Below the pieces are notes generated by a model. The model was given only the letters and a program-made list of their open reading frames with translations. It was not told where the DNA came from and did no database searches. From NCBI GenBank assembly GCA_026392255.1, contig JAPLCJ010000047.1:152129-216128 (forward strand): a stretch of DNA of 64,000 nucleotides, given 5' to 3'. Positions 33,524-43,126 of the stretch are shown here, piece by piece. Both the position numbers and the translations under genes were made by a program. The stretch is from Solirubrobacterales bacterium. GTDB lineage: Bacteria; Actinomycetota; Thermoleophilia; Solirubrobacterales; Solirubrobacteraceae. Each line of letters starts with the position of its first letter. The stretch's first letter is position 1.

Positions 33524-35168
33524 GGCGGAGGGCGTTGAAGTCGTGTTCGGCCTTCCTGGTGGAGCAAACCTGCCGACCTACGACGCGTTTTATGACGCGG
33601 GGATCCGTCACGTTCTGGTCCGGCACGAGGCCGGCGGGGGTCACGCTGCAGAGGGGTATGCCAAGGCCACAGGCCGAGTTGGAGTCTGTTTCGGTACGAG
33701 CGGCCCAGGAGCGACCAACCTTGTAACACCAATCTGCGACGCCATGATGGACTCTGTTCCAGTTGTTTTCTTCACCGGCCAAGTCCGGACGGATCTGCTG
33801 GGAACAGATGGATTCCAAGAGGCTGACACGATGGGGATGACGCTTCCAATGGTTAAGCACTCGATCATGATCCAGGACCCTCAGGATCTGCCGCGTGCAG
33901 TCCACGAGGCGTTCCACATTGCCAGCACTGGCAGGCCTGGTCCTGTCCTCGTCGATATCCCGGTTGACCTCTCAAAGGCGGACATCGAGTACATCCCGGG
34001 TGGGGAAATCAATCTTCCGGGTTATCAGCCGACGACTGAAGGCAACCAGCGGCAGATCCGCCTTGCAGCCAAGGCCCTCGCGCATGCGAAGCGTCCGATC
34101 ATCTACGCCGGTGGCGGTGTCATCAACGCTGAGGCAAGCGCTGAGCTAATCGCTCTGACCCGCTACGGCAATTTCCCAATTACAGCAACGCTGATGGGCC
34201 TTGGTGCCTATCCTGCGGACGATCCGCAGTGGGTTGGGATGCTCGGGATGCACGGGACGCGTGCGGCCAACTACGGCATGGATGAGGCCGACCTGATCGT
34301 GGCTGCAGGCGCCCGGTTTGACGACCGAATCACCGGCAAGCTGGACGAGTTCGCGCCGAATGCCAAGTTCATTCACATCGACATTGATCCGGCTGAGATC
34401 TCCAAGAACGTTCCTGCTCACATTCCAATCGTTGGCGACGCTAAGAACGTTCTCTCGCGGCTGCTGGGCGAGTACCGGGCTCTCGACCCTGATGCCTCGC
34501 GCCTCGATGATTGGTGGGAGAAGGTCAACGGATGGAAGGACAAGTACCCGCTTGCTTATGAGGATTCAGAGGACAGTGAAATTAAGCCGCAATTCATGAT
34601 CCAAGCCCTGCATGAGGCAACGGGCGGCAATGCCATCGTCACCAGTGATGTTGGTCAACACCAGATGTGGACGGCCCAGCACTATGGCTTCCCAGAGCCA
34701 AGGCGTTGGATCAACTCTGGTGGCTTGGGCACCATGGGCTTCGGCCTTCCTGCTGCCATCGGCGCACAAATTGGTTGCCCTGACACGCCGGTAATCGTCG
34801 TTGCGGGAGATGGGTCAATTCAGATGAACAGCCAGGAATTCGCCACCTGTGTTCAGGAGAAGCTCCCGATTAAGGTCTTCATCATGAACAACGGCTATCT
34901 GGGCATGGTTCGCCAGTGGCAAGAGCTCTTTTGGGATCATCGCTACAGCCAAGTTGACCTTCAGGATCACTCGCCTGATTGGGTCAAGCTTGCCGAGGCC
35001 TACGGAATGCAAGGGGTCCAGCTGACTAAGAAGGAATCGCTGATTGGCGACATGAAGCGGATCATGGACATGGACGGTCCAGTGCTTGTTGACGTCCGTG
35101 TTACCCGCGAAGAGAACACCTATCCGATGATCCCATCTGGGGAGCCCGCCCGAAACATGGTTGGGTGA
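33489..35168 (+). CDS. ilvB: Acetolactate synthase large (catalytic) subunit
   Basis: ThDP enzyme making acetolactate (valine/leucine) and acetohydroxybutyrate (isoleucine). 559 residues. N-terminal FGLPGGANLP, the ThDP-activating Glu47 in VRHEAGGGHAAEGYA, GTSGPGATNL, the FAD-domain motif GARFDDRITGK, and the ThDP/Mg motif AGDGSIQMNSQEF followed by NNGYLGMVRQWQ, typical of the anabolic AHAS. The start is fixed by the strong SD. ilvN follows within a few bases. Expression is probably set by the leader upstream. Confidence 0.97.
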   Translation: MRAVDALMECLKAEGVEVVFGLPGGANLPTYDAFYDAGIRHVLVRHEAGGGHAAEGYAKATGRVGVCFGTSGPGATNLVTPICDAMMDSVPVVFFTGQVRTDLLGTDGFQEADTMGMTLPMVKHSIMIQDPQDLPRAVHEAFHIASTGRPGPVLVDIPVDLSKADIEYIPGGEINLPGYQPTTEGNQRQIRLAAKALAHAKRPIIYAGGGVINAEASAELIALTRYGNFPITATLMGLGAYPADDPQWVGMLGMHGTRAANYGMDEADLIVAAGARFDDRITGKLDEFAPNAKFIHIDIDPAEISKNVPAHIPIVGDAKNVLSRLLGEYRALDPDASRLDDWWEKVNGWKDKYPLAYEDSEDSEIKPQFMIQALHEATGGNAIVTSDVGQHQMWTAQHYGFPEPRRWINSGGLGTMGFGLPAAIGAQIGCPDTPVIVVAGDGSIQMNSQEFATCVQEKLPIKVFIMNNGYLGMVRQWQELFWDHRYSQVDLQDHSPDWVKLAEAYGMQGVQLTKKESLIGDMKRIMDMDGPVLVDVRVTREENTYPMIPSGEPARNMVG

Positions 35169-35173
35169 TAAGG

Positions 35174-35731
35174 ATGAGCGACTCACCGACAACAGATCCA
35201 CTGAGCCTCGAAGACCTCCATGCATCGGTCGGTACTCGAACGGGCCGGACTCATGTTCTGACCATTCTGGTTGAGAACAAGCCGGGTGTTTTGAGCCGAG
35301 TTGCGGGGCTGTTTGCGCGGCGTGGCTTCAACATCGACACGCTCGCGGTCGGCCCGACTGATGACCCGGATCTTTCCAGGATCACCCTGACCTTGGACGG
35401 CGCCCTCCATCCAATTGACCAAGTAACCAAGCAGCTTCACAAGCTCATTAACGTGATCAAGATCCGCGATCTTGAGCCCGGTGAGGCTGTGCAGCGTGAG
35501 CTAGCGATGTTCAAGATCAGCGCCGAGGCAACCCAGCGAGCCGAGGTTATGCAGATTGTTCAGATCTTCCGGGGCAAGATTGTTGACCTCAGCCACCTGA
35601 CGATGATTGTTGAGATAACGGGAACAAACGACAAGATCGCGGCCTTCGACGAGATGATCCGACCATTTGGACTTGTTGAGATGGCCCGTACTGGCGAGAT
35701 CGCCATTTCGCGCGGTCGCGCGGAGACATGA
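35174..35731 (+). CDS. ilvN: Acetolactate synthase small (regulatory) subunit
   Basis: 185 residues. Two-domain regulatory subunit: ACT domain (~28-100; HVLTILVENKPGVLSRVAGLFARRG is its hallmark, followed by FNIDTLAVG) that binds valine, and a C-terminal domain (~105-180) ending GLVEMARTGEIAISRG. It stimulates IlvB and gives feedback inhibition. The first ~27 residues are an extension. The ATG at 35174 is chosen; a GTG at 35165 would overlap the ilvB stop as GTGA and is a fair alternative. Confidence 0.95.
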   Translation: MSDSPTTDPLSLEDLHASVGTRTGRTHVLTILVENKPGVLSRVAGLFARRGFNIDTLAVGPTDDPDLSRITLTLDGALHPIDQVTKQLHKLINVIKIRDLEPGEAVQRELAMFKISAEATQRAEVMQIVQIFRGKIVDLSHLTMIVEITGTNDKIAAFDEMIRPFGLVEMARTGEIAISRGRAET

Positions 35732-35737
35732 TTCACG

Positions 35738-37192
35738 GTGGGAGATCCCACCGGTAATAGCGACGCGGTAGCAGCAGTCCTCCTCGCTCCAGAAACGGTT
35801 TCACGCTTTGAATCGCGTGTAATTGCCGGAGTAACTAAGGCGCGAAGAACTGGTGGGCCTGTGTTAGTTGCAGTCACGGAGCTACTGGCCCGTCGAATCG
35901 ACCCCGCCGCAGTGGTTATGGGGGGTCGAACGGGTGTGGAGGCGTGGGGAGTATTGGATCAGCCTGAGAACAACCGCAGCTCAGTTGCGACCCTCGGTTG
36001 TGCCCATCTGATTGAGGCAGGAGGGTATGACCGATTCGGGTCGGCGGCCGCAGAGTGGAGGGAGCTTGTTAGTGGGGCTGAGGCTGATGATCCTGAGGGC
36101 GACGCTGGGGTAGGCCCGATTGCCTTCGGCGGGTTTGCGTTCGCGGATGAGGTTCCAGCAGCTGGGCCTTGGGGGATGTTCGGCCCTGGTTCGTTATCTG
36201 TGCCAGTGCTTTCATTCGTTAGGCGAGGTGAGGCAATACACCTGACTGTGCAGGCCGTCGTGTCGGCCGACGACCTTGAGCAAGAGGTGGTCGAGAGTGC
36301 GCTTGGATTGATCGAACGTCTTGATTTGACCGCAACCCTTGACGGCCGCGAGGGGCCACTTCCCGGTGTTGGAACCCGGATCTCGTCGGCGCTGTCGCCT
36401 GCTCACTATGTGGGGGCAGTGGGGACGGTCTTGGACGCGATCGCAGAGGGGTGGGTTTCGAAGGCCGTGCTCGCAAGAGAGGTCCTTGTTGAGCGTGAGC
36501 AGGAGCACGATCCGGAAGCGGTGATGGCTGTGCTTCGCGAAGTCTTCCCGTCCTGCTTCCTTTATGCGGTCGGGCGCGGATCCAGCACATTCATAGGTGC
36601 GAGCCCGGAGCTGCTGATCCGGCGCGAGGGGCTTAGGGCGGCCACTGTCGCGCTTGCGGGCTCCGCTCCACGGAGTGCCGATCCGGCTGTGGACGACCAC
36701 ATCGCAGAGCGTCTCCTGCGCTCAGAGAAGGATCGAGCCGAGCAGAGGATTGTCACGGAGCGAATAAGTGAAGCGCTTGACCCGGTCTCTGTATGGGTAA
36801 CCGCCCCGGACGAGCCAGCAATGGCCAAGGTGGCCAACATCCAGCACTTGGCCAGTCCGATCCGCGCACAGCTGCGATCTTCGGTTTCGGCCGTCGATCT
36901 CGTGGGGCGCCTGCATCCAACACCTGCGGTTGGTGGCGAGCCTTGGAGTGAGGCGAAGGATCTGATCGCCAGATGCGAGGGGCTTGATCGTGGCTGGTAC
37001 GCGGGGCCGATTGGCTGGACAGATGCATCTGAGGACGGCGAATTCTGTGTTGCCCTTCGTGGTGCTCTGCTGCGGGGTCGTGAGGCGCGTTGCTACGCAG
37101 GGGTTGGAGTTGTCGAAGGTTCAGTGCCGGAGGATGAGCTTGCTGAGACGGAGCTCAAGCTGCAAGCGATCCTCCCCATCGTCAGCGCTTAA
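35738..37192 (+). CDS. menF: Isochorismate synthase
   Basis: Converts chorismate to isochorismate, the entry step to menaquinone. 484 residues. The chorismate-binding domain is C-terminal (~215-480): KAVLAREVLVE, GRGSSTFIGASPELLIRREG, ATVALAGSAPRS, SEKDRAEQRIV, LHPTPAVGGEP and RCEGLDRGWYAGPIGW. The TPAVGGEP motif separates isochorismate synthases from anthranilate synthase. The menaquinone genes downstream support menF; a siderophore role is less likely. GTG start, 6 bases after ilvN; it converges on menD with a 9-base gap and no terminator visible. Confidence 0.93.
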   Translation: MGDPTGNSDAVAAVLLAPETVSRFESRVIAGVTKARRTGGPVLVAVTELLARRIDPAAVVMGGRTGVEAWGVLDQPENNRSSVATLGCAHLIEAGGYDRFGSAAAEWRELVSGAEADDPEGDAGVGPIAFGGFAFADEVPAAGPWGMFGPGSLSVPVLSFVRRGEAIHLTVQAVVSADDLEQEVVESALGLIERLDLTATLDGREGPLPGVGTRISSALSPAHYVGAVGTVLDAIAEGWVSKAVLAREVLVEREQEHDPEAVMAVLREVFPSCFLYAVGRGSSTFIGASPELLIRREGLRAATVALAGSAPRSADPAVDDHIAERLLRSEKDRAEQRIVTERISEALDPVSVWVTAPDEPAMAKVANIQHLASPIRAQLRSSVSAVDLVGRLHPTPAVGGEPWSEAKDLIARCEGLDRGWYAGPIGWTDASEDGEFCVALRGALLRGREARCYAGVGVVEGSVPEDELAETELKLQAILPIVSA

Positions 37193-37201
37193 GCAGGCTG
37201 A

Positions 37202-38911
37202 TCAGTCGGCAAGTTGGTTTGCCACGGCAGCCCAGATCGCTGTGCGCAGCCCCTGGGCGTCGTGCCGCCCAACTCGAATGAGGGCAACACGTGGGCCGTG
37301 AAGGCTCGACACTGCGCTCAACTCCTCCACAAGCTGATCGGTTGAGGTGATCTCTGCGTATGGGATTCCCCACGTCTGCGCGGCTGCAGAGAAGTCCAAG
37401 CGAGGAGGTGTGAAGACGAAGCGTTCGTAGACAGATTCCTGCTGACTGATCGGCAGGTAGTCAAAGATCGCTCCACCTCCGTTATCGAGGACGACGATCA
37501 ACAGCGACGAGGCTGATTCGCGTGCGGCGGCCAGCCCGGCTACGTCGTGAGCAAATGTCACGTCCCCGCAGATCAGCACGGTCGGGGCCGTTGTCGCCGC
37601 GGCGTAGCCGGCCGCAGTCGCAATCGTTCCGTCGATTCCGTTGGCACCGCGGTTGGCCACACAGGCTGGCCCTGCGGTGCCTGCGTGCAGGGTCTCTAGG
37701 TCGCGGACAGGCATTGAGGCGGCGATCATCAGGGTTGTGTTGGCCTGAAGGGTCTGGCACGTCGTCCTGATCACACCGGGCTCGCTCAAAGTGCTGACTG
37801 AGGCGGGTGAGAGGACTGAATCGATTGCTTGCGTGGCTGATGTGCCGGCGTATAGCCAGCTTTGGAGCCAGTTTGGCTCGGAGTCTCCAAAGTTCAGAGG
37901 GTCAAGGTCTGTGATCCGGGCGGTGATCAGCGAGGTGGTGGCAGAGATCGGATCGCGGCCGCTGCCCTCAGGGTCGAACTGCACTATCGGAACGCCCCGC
38001 TCTGCAAGGTCCGTGAGCCAAGCCCGGAGGGGTTTGGAGGTGGGAAGGTCACCGGTTCGCAAGATCAAGTCTGGGTCTTGATTCGCAAGCCACTGTTCGG
38101 TTCTAATCAGTGCATCCCACGCGGGAACGGACGTTGTTGTGGTGCCAAGGTTGCTCTGAGCAAGTGGGTCGGCAATCACTGGGATCTGGGCTGCGGAGCA
38201 CCATGTGGCGACTTCGGCGCCCAGACCGCGTTCGTCACGTCCGCAGATCACCAGGGGTCGGATGGAGCCTAGGAGTAGTTCAATAACGGCCGGCGGAATA
38301 GCCGCGCGCGTTTGTTTTTTCTGCACGGTGGTCGCTGCTACCTCCAGGGCGGCAGCAACAACCCCTGGGTCGGCGCCTTGTGCGAGTGGGTCCCATAGGG
38401 GCACGTTCACATGGACCGGACCGGGGCGTGTGCCGGTGGCAGCCGCGAAGACCTCGTCGGCAAAGGCGATCCATTGGCTGACTGCATTCGAGCTAAACGG
38501 TGGGCCGAGCACCGTCGGGGCGGCCGATCCGAAGACACCGATTTGGTCAATGGTTTGGTTCTCACCAGCAGCTCGCAGCTCGGGTGGCCGGTCGGCTGTC
38601 AACACGATGAGGGGGGTTCCCGCCTCGGCAGCCTCGTGGACAGCGGGGGCCAACTCGGCAGCTGCTGTTCCGGAGGTGCAAGCGACCACAGCCGGAGTGT
38701 TATTCGCCTTGCCGGTCCCGAGGGCAAAGAAGCCTGCCTCTCTCTCGTCAATCAAGGACCAGGCGTTGAGGGCTTCTGTGTTGGCCAGCGCGAGGATGAG
38801 GGGTGCTGATCGCGATCCGGGGGAGAGAACGGCGTGTTGAACGCCGAGTTGGGCGAGGCGAGCCGCGAAAGCGGCCAGGGCGTTGGCTTGGGTGGCGGGT
38901 TCAGTAGTCAT
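37202..38911 (-). CDS. menD: SEPHCHC synthase
   Basis: 2-succinyl-5-enolpyruvyl-6-hydroxy-3-cyclohexene-1-carboxylate synthase, a ThDP enzyme joining isochorismate and 2-oxoglutarate. 569 residues. N-terminal VLSPGSRSAPLILAL, DEREAGFFALG (ThDP Glu), VACTSGTAAAELAPAV, LTADRPPELR, and C-terminal NRGANGIDGTIATAAG and ICGDVTFAHDVAGL, all MenD signatures. Last gene of the reverse operon menB-menA-menC-menD, 15 bases after menC. Confidence 0.96.
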   Translation of the reverse strand: MTTEPATQANALAAFAARLAQLGVQHAVLSPGSRSAPLILALANTEALNAWSLIDEREAGFFALGTGKANNTPAVVACTSGTAAAELAPAVHEAAEAGTPLIVLTADRPPELRAAGENQTIDQIGVFGSAAPTVLGPPFSSNAVSQWIAFADEVFAAATGTRPGPVHVNVPLWDPLAQGADPGVVAAALEVAATTVQKKQTRAAIPPAVIELLLGSIRPLVICGRDERGLGAEVATWCSAAQIPVIADPLAQSNLGTTTTSVPAWDALIRTEQWLANQDPDLILRTGDLPTSKPLRAWLTDLAERGVPIVQFDPEGSGRDPISATTSLITARITDLDPLNFGDSEPNWLQSWLYAGTSATQAIDSVLSPASVSTLSEPGVIRTTCQTLQANTTLMIAASMPVRDLETLHAGTAGPACVANRGANGIDGTIATAAGYAAATTAPTVLICGDVTFAHDVAGLAAARESASSLLIVVLDNGGGAIFDYLPISQQESVYERFVFTPPRLDFSAAAQTWGIPYAEITSTDQLVEELSAVSSLHGPRVALIRVGRHDAQGLRTAIWAAVANQLAD

Positions 38912-38926
38912 GACATTGGGAACAAT

Positions 38927-39961
38927 TCAGCATCTGGTCCCCTCAGGGTCGGTTCCTAGCCCGGGGCCTTCGGGTGATGACATCTGTCCATCAGCTACTT
39001 CGAGTGCGTCGAACGATTCCTCGAAGGCTTCGAGGGTGCCTAGACCGCACGCTAAATCGGGCTGCACGGCTTGGGCAGCAATCAGTGATGCAGCTATCCC
39101 AACGGGTCCGTCAAGTGTGGAGCCATAGGTCACGAGCAGGCCTGCCTCTCTGGCCCTGCCAGCGGCTTGAATCAGATTGTCAAGACCGCCCCAAGCCTGC
39201 AGCTTGAGGCACACAACATCTGCGGCCAGGGGCTGGTCGAAGGCCCCGATCTCGGTTGCATCCTCATCCAAAGCGAGGGGAATCCCCGACGTGCCTTTCA
39301 GTTCGCGCATCTCAGCAAGGCCTCTCACCGGCTGCTCGACCAGATCAACCGTGTCGCATAAAACCGCAAGCTGTTCCAGTGCCTCGGTCACATTCCAAGC
39401 TCCGTTGGCGTCGGCGGAGAGGTGAATATTTCTCCCGAGTGCACCTCGGAGCGCGTCTATCCGAACGTGGTCGGAGGCCCCACCGGTGGCTACCTTTGCC
39501 TTGACGGCACGGAACCCGGCGCGCTTGGCCGCCTCTGCCTCCGCCTGAGCGACGGAGAGGTCAGTAGAGCTTAGGAGTGCTCGGATGTCCACGGAACGGG
39601 CCGATGTGACCCCAAATGCCTCCAGCAGAGAAATTCCGGCACGCCGAGCGGCAAGGTCGCGCAGGGCAACTTCTAGCGCTGCTCGCGTGGGTCCGATCAG
39701 ACCCTCTGCGCATCCTCGAAGAGTTGAGTCAGGGTCATCTGGGTCGGCCCCAGCTAGAAGATCTAAGCGAGGCCGAAGGGCGGCATCGCATTCATCTGCT
39801 GTGACACCGCTGTACGAGCTCAAGGGGGAGGCCTCGCCCCAGCCCGTGTGGACGCCGTCAGTTAGTGACAGCAGGAGCATGTCTCTCTTGAAGGTGGTCC
39901 CGTGCGCGGCAGTGGCCGGAGCCTTGAGCTCGTGAATCCGGCGTTGGACTGACCAACGCAT
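38927..39961 (-). CDS. menC: o-Succinylbenzoate synthase
   Basis: Enolase-superfamily dehydratase that forms o-succinylbenzoate. 344 residues. The KxK motif with catalytic Lys is in AVKAKVATGG, metal ligands follow in LSADANGAWN, DLVEQPV and LALDEDATEI, and the second catalytic Lys is in VCLKLQAWGG. It could be an N-succinylamino-acid racemase by family alone; the menA and menD neighbours decide. It is 6 bases after menA. Confidence 0.94.
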   Translation of the reverse strand: MRWSVQRRIHELKAPATAAHGTTFKRDMLLLSLTDGVHTGWGEASPLSSYSGVTADECDAALRPRLDLLAGADPDDPDSTLRGCAEGLIGPTRAALEVALRDLAARRAGISLLEAFGVTSARSVDIRALLSSTDLSVAQAEAEAAKRAGFRAVKAKVATGGASDHVRIDALRGALGRNIHLSADANGAWNVTEALEQLAVLCDTVDLVEQPVRGLAEMRELKGTSGIPLALDEDATEIGAFDQPLAADVVCLKLQAWGGLDNLIQAAGRAREAGLLVTYGSTLDGPVGIAASLIAAQAVQPDLACGLGTLEAFEESFDALEVADGQMSSPEGPGLGTDPEGTRC

Positions 39962-39967
39962 CAGTCG

Positions 39968-40876
39968 TTAGAGCAGGATGCCCAAGGAGAGGAGTGCGCA
40001 GAAGGCCAGTTGAAGCTTGCCAGTGTCGCCGAGTGTTTTGTTCAGCGCAGGACCGTCGGTGCGTGTCATGACGGCACGTATGGGAGCAGCCGCGAGAGGA
40101 ATGGCGAGCCATGTGAGGAGGAGACCAGGTCCAAGGTCGCCTGTGATCCACGGAAGCAGAGCGAGGGGGAAGCAGGCGTAGACCATTCCGGCGAAGAGCT
40201 TGCGTGTCCGAATCCTTCCAAGTCGCACGGCCAGAGTCTTCTTCGATGCCCGCCGGTCAGTGTCCATGTCCCGGATGTTGTTGACGACCAGGATGGCTGA
40301 GGCGAGCAGTCCGACTGGCACGGCCAGCTCGATCGCGGAAGCGCTGATTGAAACGGTCTGAACGTAGTAAGTGCCGGCTACCGCAACGAGCCCGAAAAAG
40401 AGAAACACGAAGACTTCGCCGAGGCCTACATATCCGTAGGGGCGGGGACCACCTGTGTAGAGGACACCAGCGAGGATGGAGAGGGCTCCGACAATTAGAA
40501 GCGGCCAACCGGAGATGCTGACCAGATAGATGCCAACTGCGACCGAAAGCCCAAAGGTGACGTAGGTAGCAGCCAGGACCTGCGTTGGTGGCACGAGGCC
40601 TCCAGCGGTGACTCGGACGGGGCCGAGGCGATCCTCTGTGTCAGCGCCGCGACGTGCATCCGAGTAGTCGTTTGCCAGATTGGTACCTATCTGGATCAGC
40701 AGGGCACCCGCAAGGGTTGCGAAAAAGGCAAGGATGGAGAACTTGTCCTTCTGGCTGGCCAGAGCTGTCCCGACTAGAACGGGGGCGACGGCGGCCGGGA
40801 GGGTTCGTGGTCTTGCAGCCAAGAGCCAGATACGGAGCCCGCTGGGCCCGCCCGCTGGTTGAACTTGCTCGCTCAT
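39968..40876 (-). CDS. menA: 1,4-dihydroxy-2-naphthoate polyprenyltransferase
   Basis: Integral membrane UbiA-family enzyme attaching the isoprenoid tail to DHNA. 302 residues with about eight or nine membrane helices. First Asp motif [18 protein letters not shown] (~67-84) and second motif [22 protein letters not shown] (positions ~197-218) bind prenyl diphosphate through Mg. It shares an ATGA overlap with menB, so the two are translationally coupled. Confidence 0.95.
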   Translation of the reverse strand: MSEQVQPAGGPSGLRIWLLAARPRTLPAAVAPVLVGTALASQKDKFSILAFFATLAGALLIQIGTNLANDYSDARRGADTEDRLGPVRVTAGGLVPPTQVLAATYVTFGLSVAVGIYLVSISGWPLLIVGALSILAGVLYTGGPRPYGYVGLGEVFVFLFFGLVAVAGTYYVQTVSISASAIELAVPVGLLASAILVVNNIRDMDTDRRASKKTLAVRLGRIRTRKLFAGMVYACFPLALLPWITGDLGPGLLLTWLAIPLAAAPIRAVMTRTDGPALNKTLGDTGKLQLAFCALLSLGILL

Positions 40877-41724
40877 GGTCGCTTGGGAAACTTGCCGAAG
40901 TCGGGCTTGCGCTTCTCGTTGTAAGCGTTGCGACCCTCTTGAGCTTCCTCCGACATGTAGAAGAGGAGGGTCGCGTCACCAGCGAGCTGCTGAATGCCAG
41001 CAAGGCCGTCATCAGCAGCGTTGAGGCTTGCTTTGAGCATCCTCAAGGCCATCGGTGATAGCTCAAGCATCTCGCGGCACCACTTGACCGTTTCGGCCTC
41101 CAATTCGGCGACAGGTACAACTGCGTTGATCAGACCCCAGTCAAGGGCTGTCTCAGCGTCGTACTGGCGACAGAGGAACCAGATCTCCCGCGCGCGCTTC
41201 TGGCCAATCTGGCGTGCGAGAAGCCCCGAGCCATAACCGCCGTCGAAGGACCCGACCTTTGGTCCGGTCTGACCGAACTTTGCGTTGTCAGCGGCGATTG
41301 ACAGGTCACAACAGATATGAAGGATGTGACCGCCACCAATTGCGTAACCGGCGATCATCGCGACGATGGGCTTCGGGGTGCGGCGGATCTGGACCTGGAG
41401 ATCGAGGACGTTGAGTCGGCCAATCCCCTGCTTGGCCACACTGTCGTCACCTATGTAGCCGTCATTGCCTCGGATCCGCTGGTCGCCACCCGAGCAGAAT
41501 GCTTTGTCGCCTTCGCCCGTGAGGACGATGACCCCCACCTGGGGATCGTCTCGCGCAATGTCGAGGGCCTCGGAGAGCTGAAATAGCGTCTGGGGGCGGA
41601 AGGCGTTGTGGACCTCGGGCCGGTTGATCGTGATCTTTGCAATCCCGTCACCGGAGACCTCAAACTTGATGTCGGAGTAGTCCTTGACTGTCTCCCAATT
41701 AACGGCTAGTGCGTCTTCGCTCAC
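40873..41724 (-). CDS. menB: 1,4-dihydroxy-2-naphthoyl-CoA synthase
   Basis: Crotonase-fold ring-closing enzyme. 283 residues. MenB signatures: [63 protein letters not shown], and the C-terminal [14 protein letters not shown]. The conserved [13 protein letters not shown] with its Asp is specific to MenB among crotonases. GTG start with AAGGAA 6 nt upstream. First gene of menB-A-C-D, divergent from menE with a 55-base shared promoter region. Confidence 0.96.
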   Translation of the reverse strand: MSEDALAVNWETVKDYSDIKFEVSGDGIAKITINRPEVHNAFRPQTLFQLSEALDIARDDPQVGVIVLTGEGDKAFCSGGDQRIRGNDGYIGDDSVAKQGIGRLNVLDLQVQIRRTPKPIVAMIAGYAIGGGHILHICCDLSIAADNAKFGQTGPKVGSFDGGYGSGLLARQIGQKRAREIWFLCRQYDAETALDWGLINAVVPVAELEAETVKWCREMLELSPMALRMLKASLNAADDGLAGIQQLAGDATLLFYMSEEAQEGRNAYNEKRKPDFGKFPKRP

Positions 41725-41762
41725 AGTTGGTTCCTTGTTGGTTGGGCAAGCTGGTGCTTGCG

Positions 41763-41772
41763 AGATTAGCCT
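41763..41772. promoter_or_regulatory. Overlapping divergent -10 boxes of menB and menE
   Basis: TAATCT on the minus strand (41763-41768) faces menB; TAGCCT on the plus strand (41767-41772) is 7 nt before the menE GTG. They share two bases, so RNA polymerase cannot open both at once. menB has a ~32-nt leader with an SD; menE appears leaderless. Confidence 0.42.
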
Positions 41773-41779
41773 GTCTGGT

Positions 41780-43126
41780 GTGGTCCCCGACGCCCAAAGC
41801 AGCTTCTATGACCTTTACGCACTTCGGTCGCGTGGTGGATCGCCGTCGATCGCAGACGCGGTTGGCTCTTGGAGCGGAGAGGAGGCCTACGACCATGCGG
41901 TTGCTGCCGCCGAGTTCTTGGCCGGGCTCGCTCGGCCAACGGAGCGAATTGCCCTAGAGCTGCAGAGCGGAAGGGACTGGGTTGCGTTCAGCGCTGGCGC
42001 CTGGCTTGCCGGGCTGGCTGTTGTCCCGATTGACTCGCGGTGGCCGAGGACGCGGCGGGAGAACGTCATCGAGAGCTGTGCCGTCCACATCACTGTGACG
42101 GACCTTGACCGAGCTTGGAAGCACCTCGGAGGTGCGCCGCCTGTGGTGACGATCTCAGCTGACGATCCCGCTCTAGTCCTGTTCACCTCCGGTACCACGG
42201 GGACTCCGAAGGAGGTGGTGCATTCGAGGTCGAGCGTGGAAGCCCAAGCCCGCGCGGGAGCTCAGGCGACTGCCCTAAGCCCAGCCAGCAGATGGTTGAT
42301 TGCGATTCCGCTCACTCACGCTGGAGGCATAGGTGCGGTTGTTCGCTGCCTGCACGCCGGCAGCGCCATGACACTTCGCCAACGCTTCGATGGTCAGGAG
42401 TGCATGGAGCTGCTGCAAATGCCCGAGCAGCCAAATGCGATCACGCACGTCTCCTTGGTTCCGACGATGTTGCAACGCTTCATCACCGCAGGATTGTCAG
42501 GCCCGCCAAGCCTCGAGATGGCTCTAATTGGTGGAGCCCCGCTGGACTCATCACTAAGGCAAGAGGCTGTGTCGAGGGGCATCCCGGTGAGCGAGTCTTG
42601 GGGTATGACCGAGACTCTCGGCCTGATCGCGCTCGGTGGCGCGCCGGAGAGTGGGGGAGAGGCCTTGGTATTGGAAGGACTAGAGCTGCGGGTTGGAGAC
42701 GATTCAGAACTTCTAGTCCGTGGTCCGATTGTTGCCCCGAGCTCCGTTGGCGAGGACCGATGGCTCCACACGGGGGATGTTGGGAGCTTCGCCGGCGGTC
42801 GGTTGAAGATCACGGGTCGGCTCGGCAGCCTGATCATCAGCGGCGGGGAAAACATCAGCCCGGAAATGGTGGAAGCCGCGCTCCGAGATCTCCATGGCGT
42901 TGCTGACGCCTACGTCTATGGAGTCGCGGACACGGAATGGGGACAACGAGTAGAGGTCGACGTTGTGCTCAGCCCGGGTGTCTCTCTGGACCCTGAAGGA
43001 CTGCGCCTAGAGCTCAGTTCGCGTCTGTCACCATGGGAAGTCCCAAAGCGCTTCTCGGCTGTGGACGAGATCAAACGTGACCAGCTCGGCAAGATTGACA
43101 GGAGCGGTAATGACAGAAGCAGCTAG
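41780..43126 (+). CDS. menE: o-Succinylbenzoate--CoA ligase
   Basis: ANL-superfamily adenylating enzyme activating o-succinylbenzoate. 448 residues. AMP-binding motif [18 protein letters not shown] (~131-148), [29 protein letters not shown] (A5), WLHTGDVG (A7), [20 protein letters not shown] (A8, ~382-401 region) and the catalytic Lys in DQLGKIDR near the C-terminus. GTG 41780 is chosen from its -10 position; a longer frame exists upstream but overlaps menB and has no family match. It overlaps the methyltransferase by 17 bases. Confidence 0.93.
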   Translation: MVPDAQSSFYDLYALRSRGGSPSIADAVGSWSGEEAYDHAVAAAEFLAGLARPTERIALELQSGRDWVAFSAGAWLAGLAVVPIDSRWPRTRRENVIESCAVHITVTDLDRAWKHLGGAPPVVTISADDPALVLFTSGTTGTPKEVVHSRSSVEAQARAGAQATALSPASRWLIAIPLTHAGGIGAVVRCLHAGSAMTLRQRFDGQECMELLQMPEQPNAITHVSLVPTMLQRFITAGLSGPPSLEMALIGGAPLDSSLRQEAVSRGIPVSESWGMTETLGLIALGGAPESGGEALVLEGLELRVGDDSELLVRGPIVAPSSVGEDRWLHTGDVGSFAGGRLKITGRLGSLIISGGENISPEMVEAALRDLHGVADAYVYGVADTEWGQRVEVDVVLSPGVSLDPEGLRLELSSRLSPWEVPKRFSAVDEIKRDQLGKIDRSGNDRSS

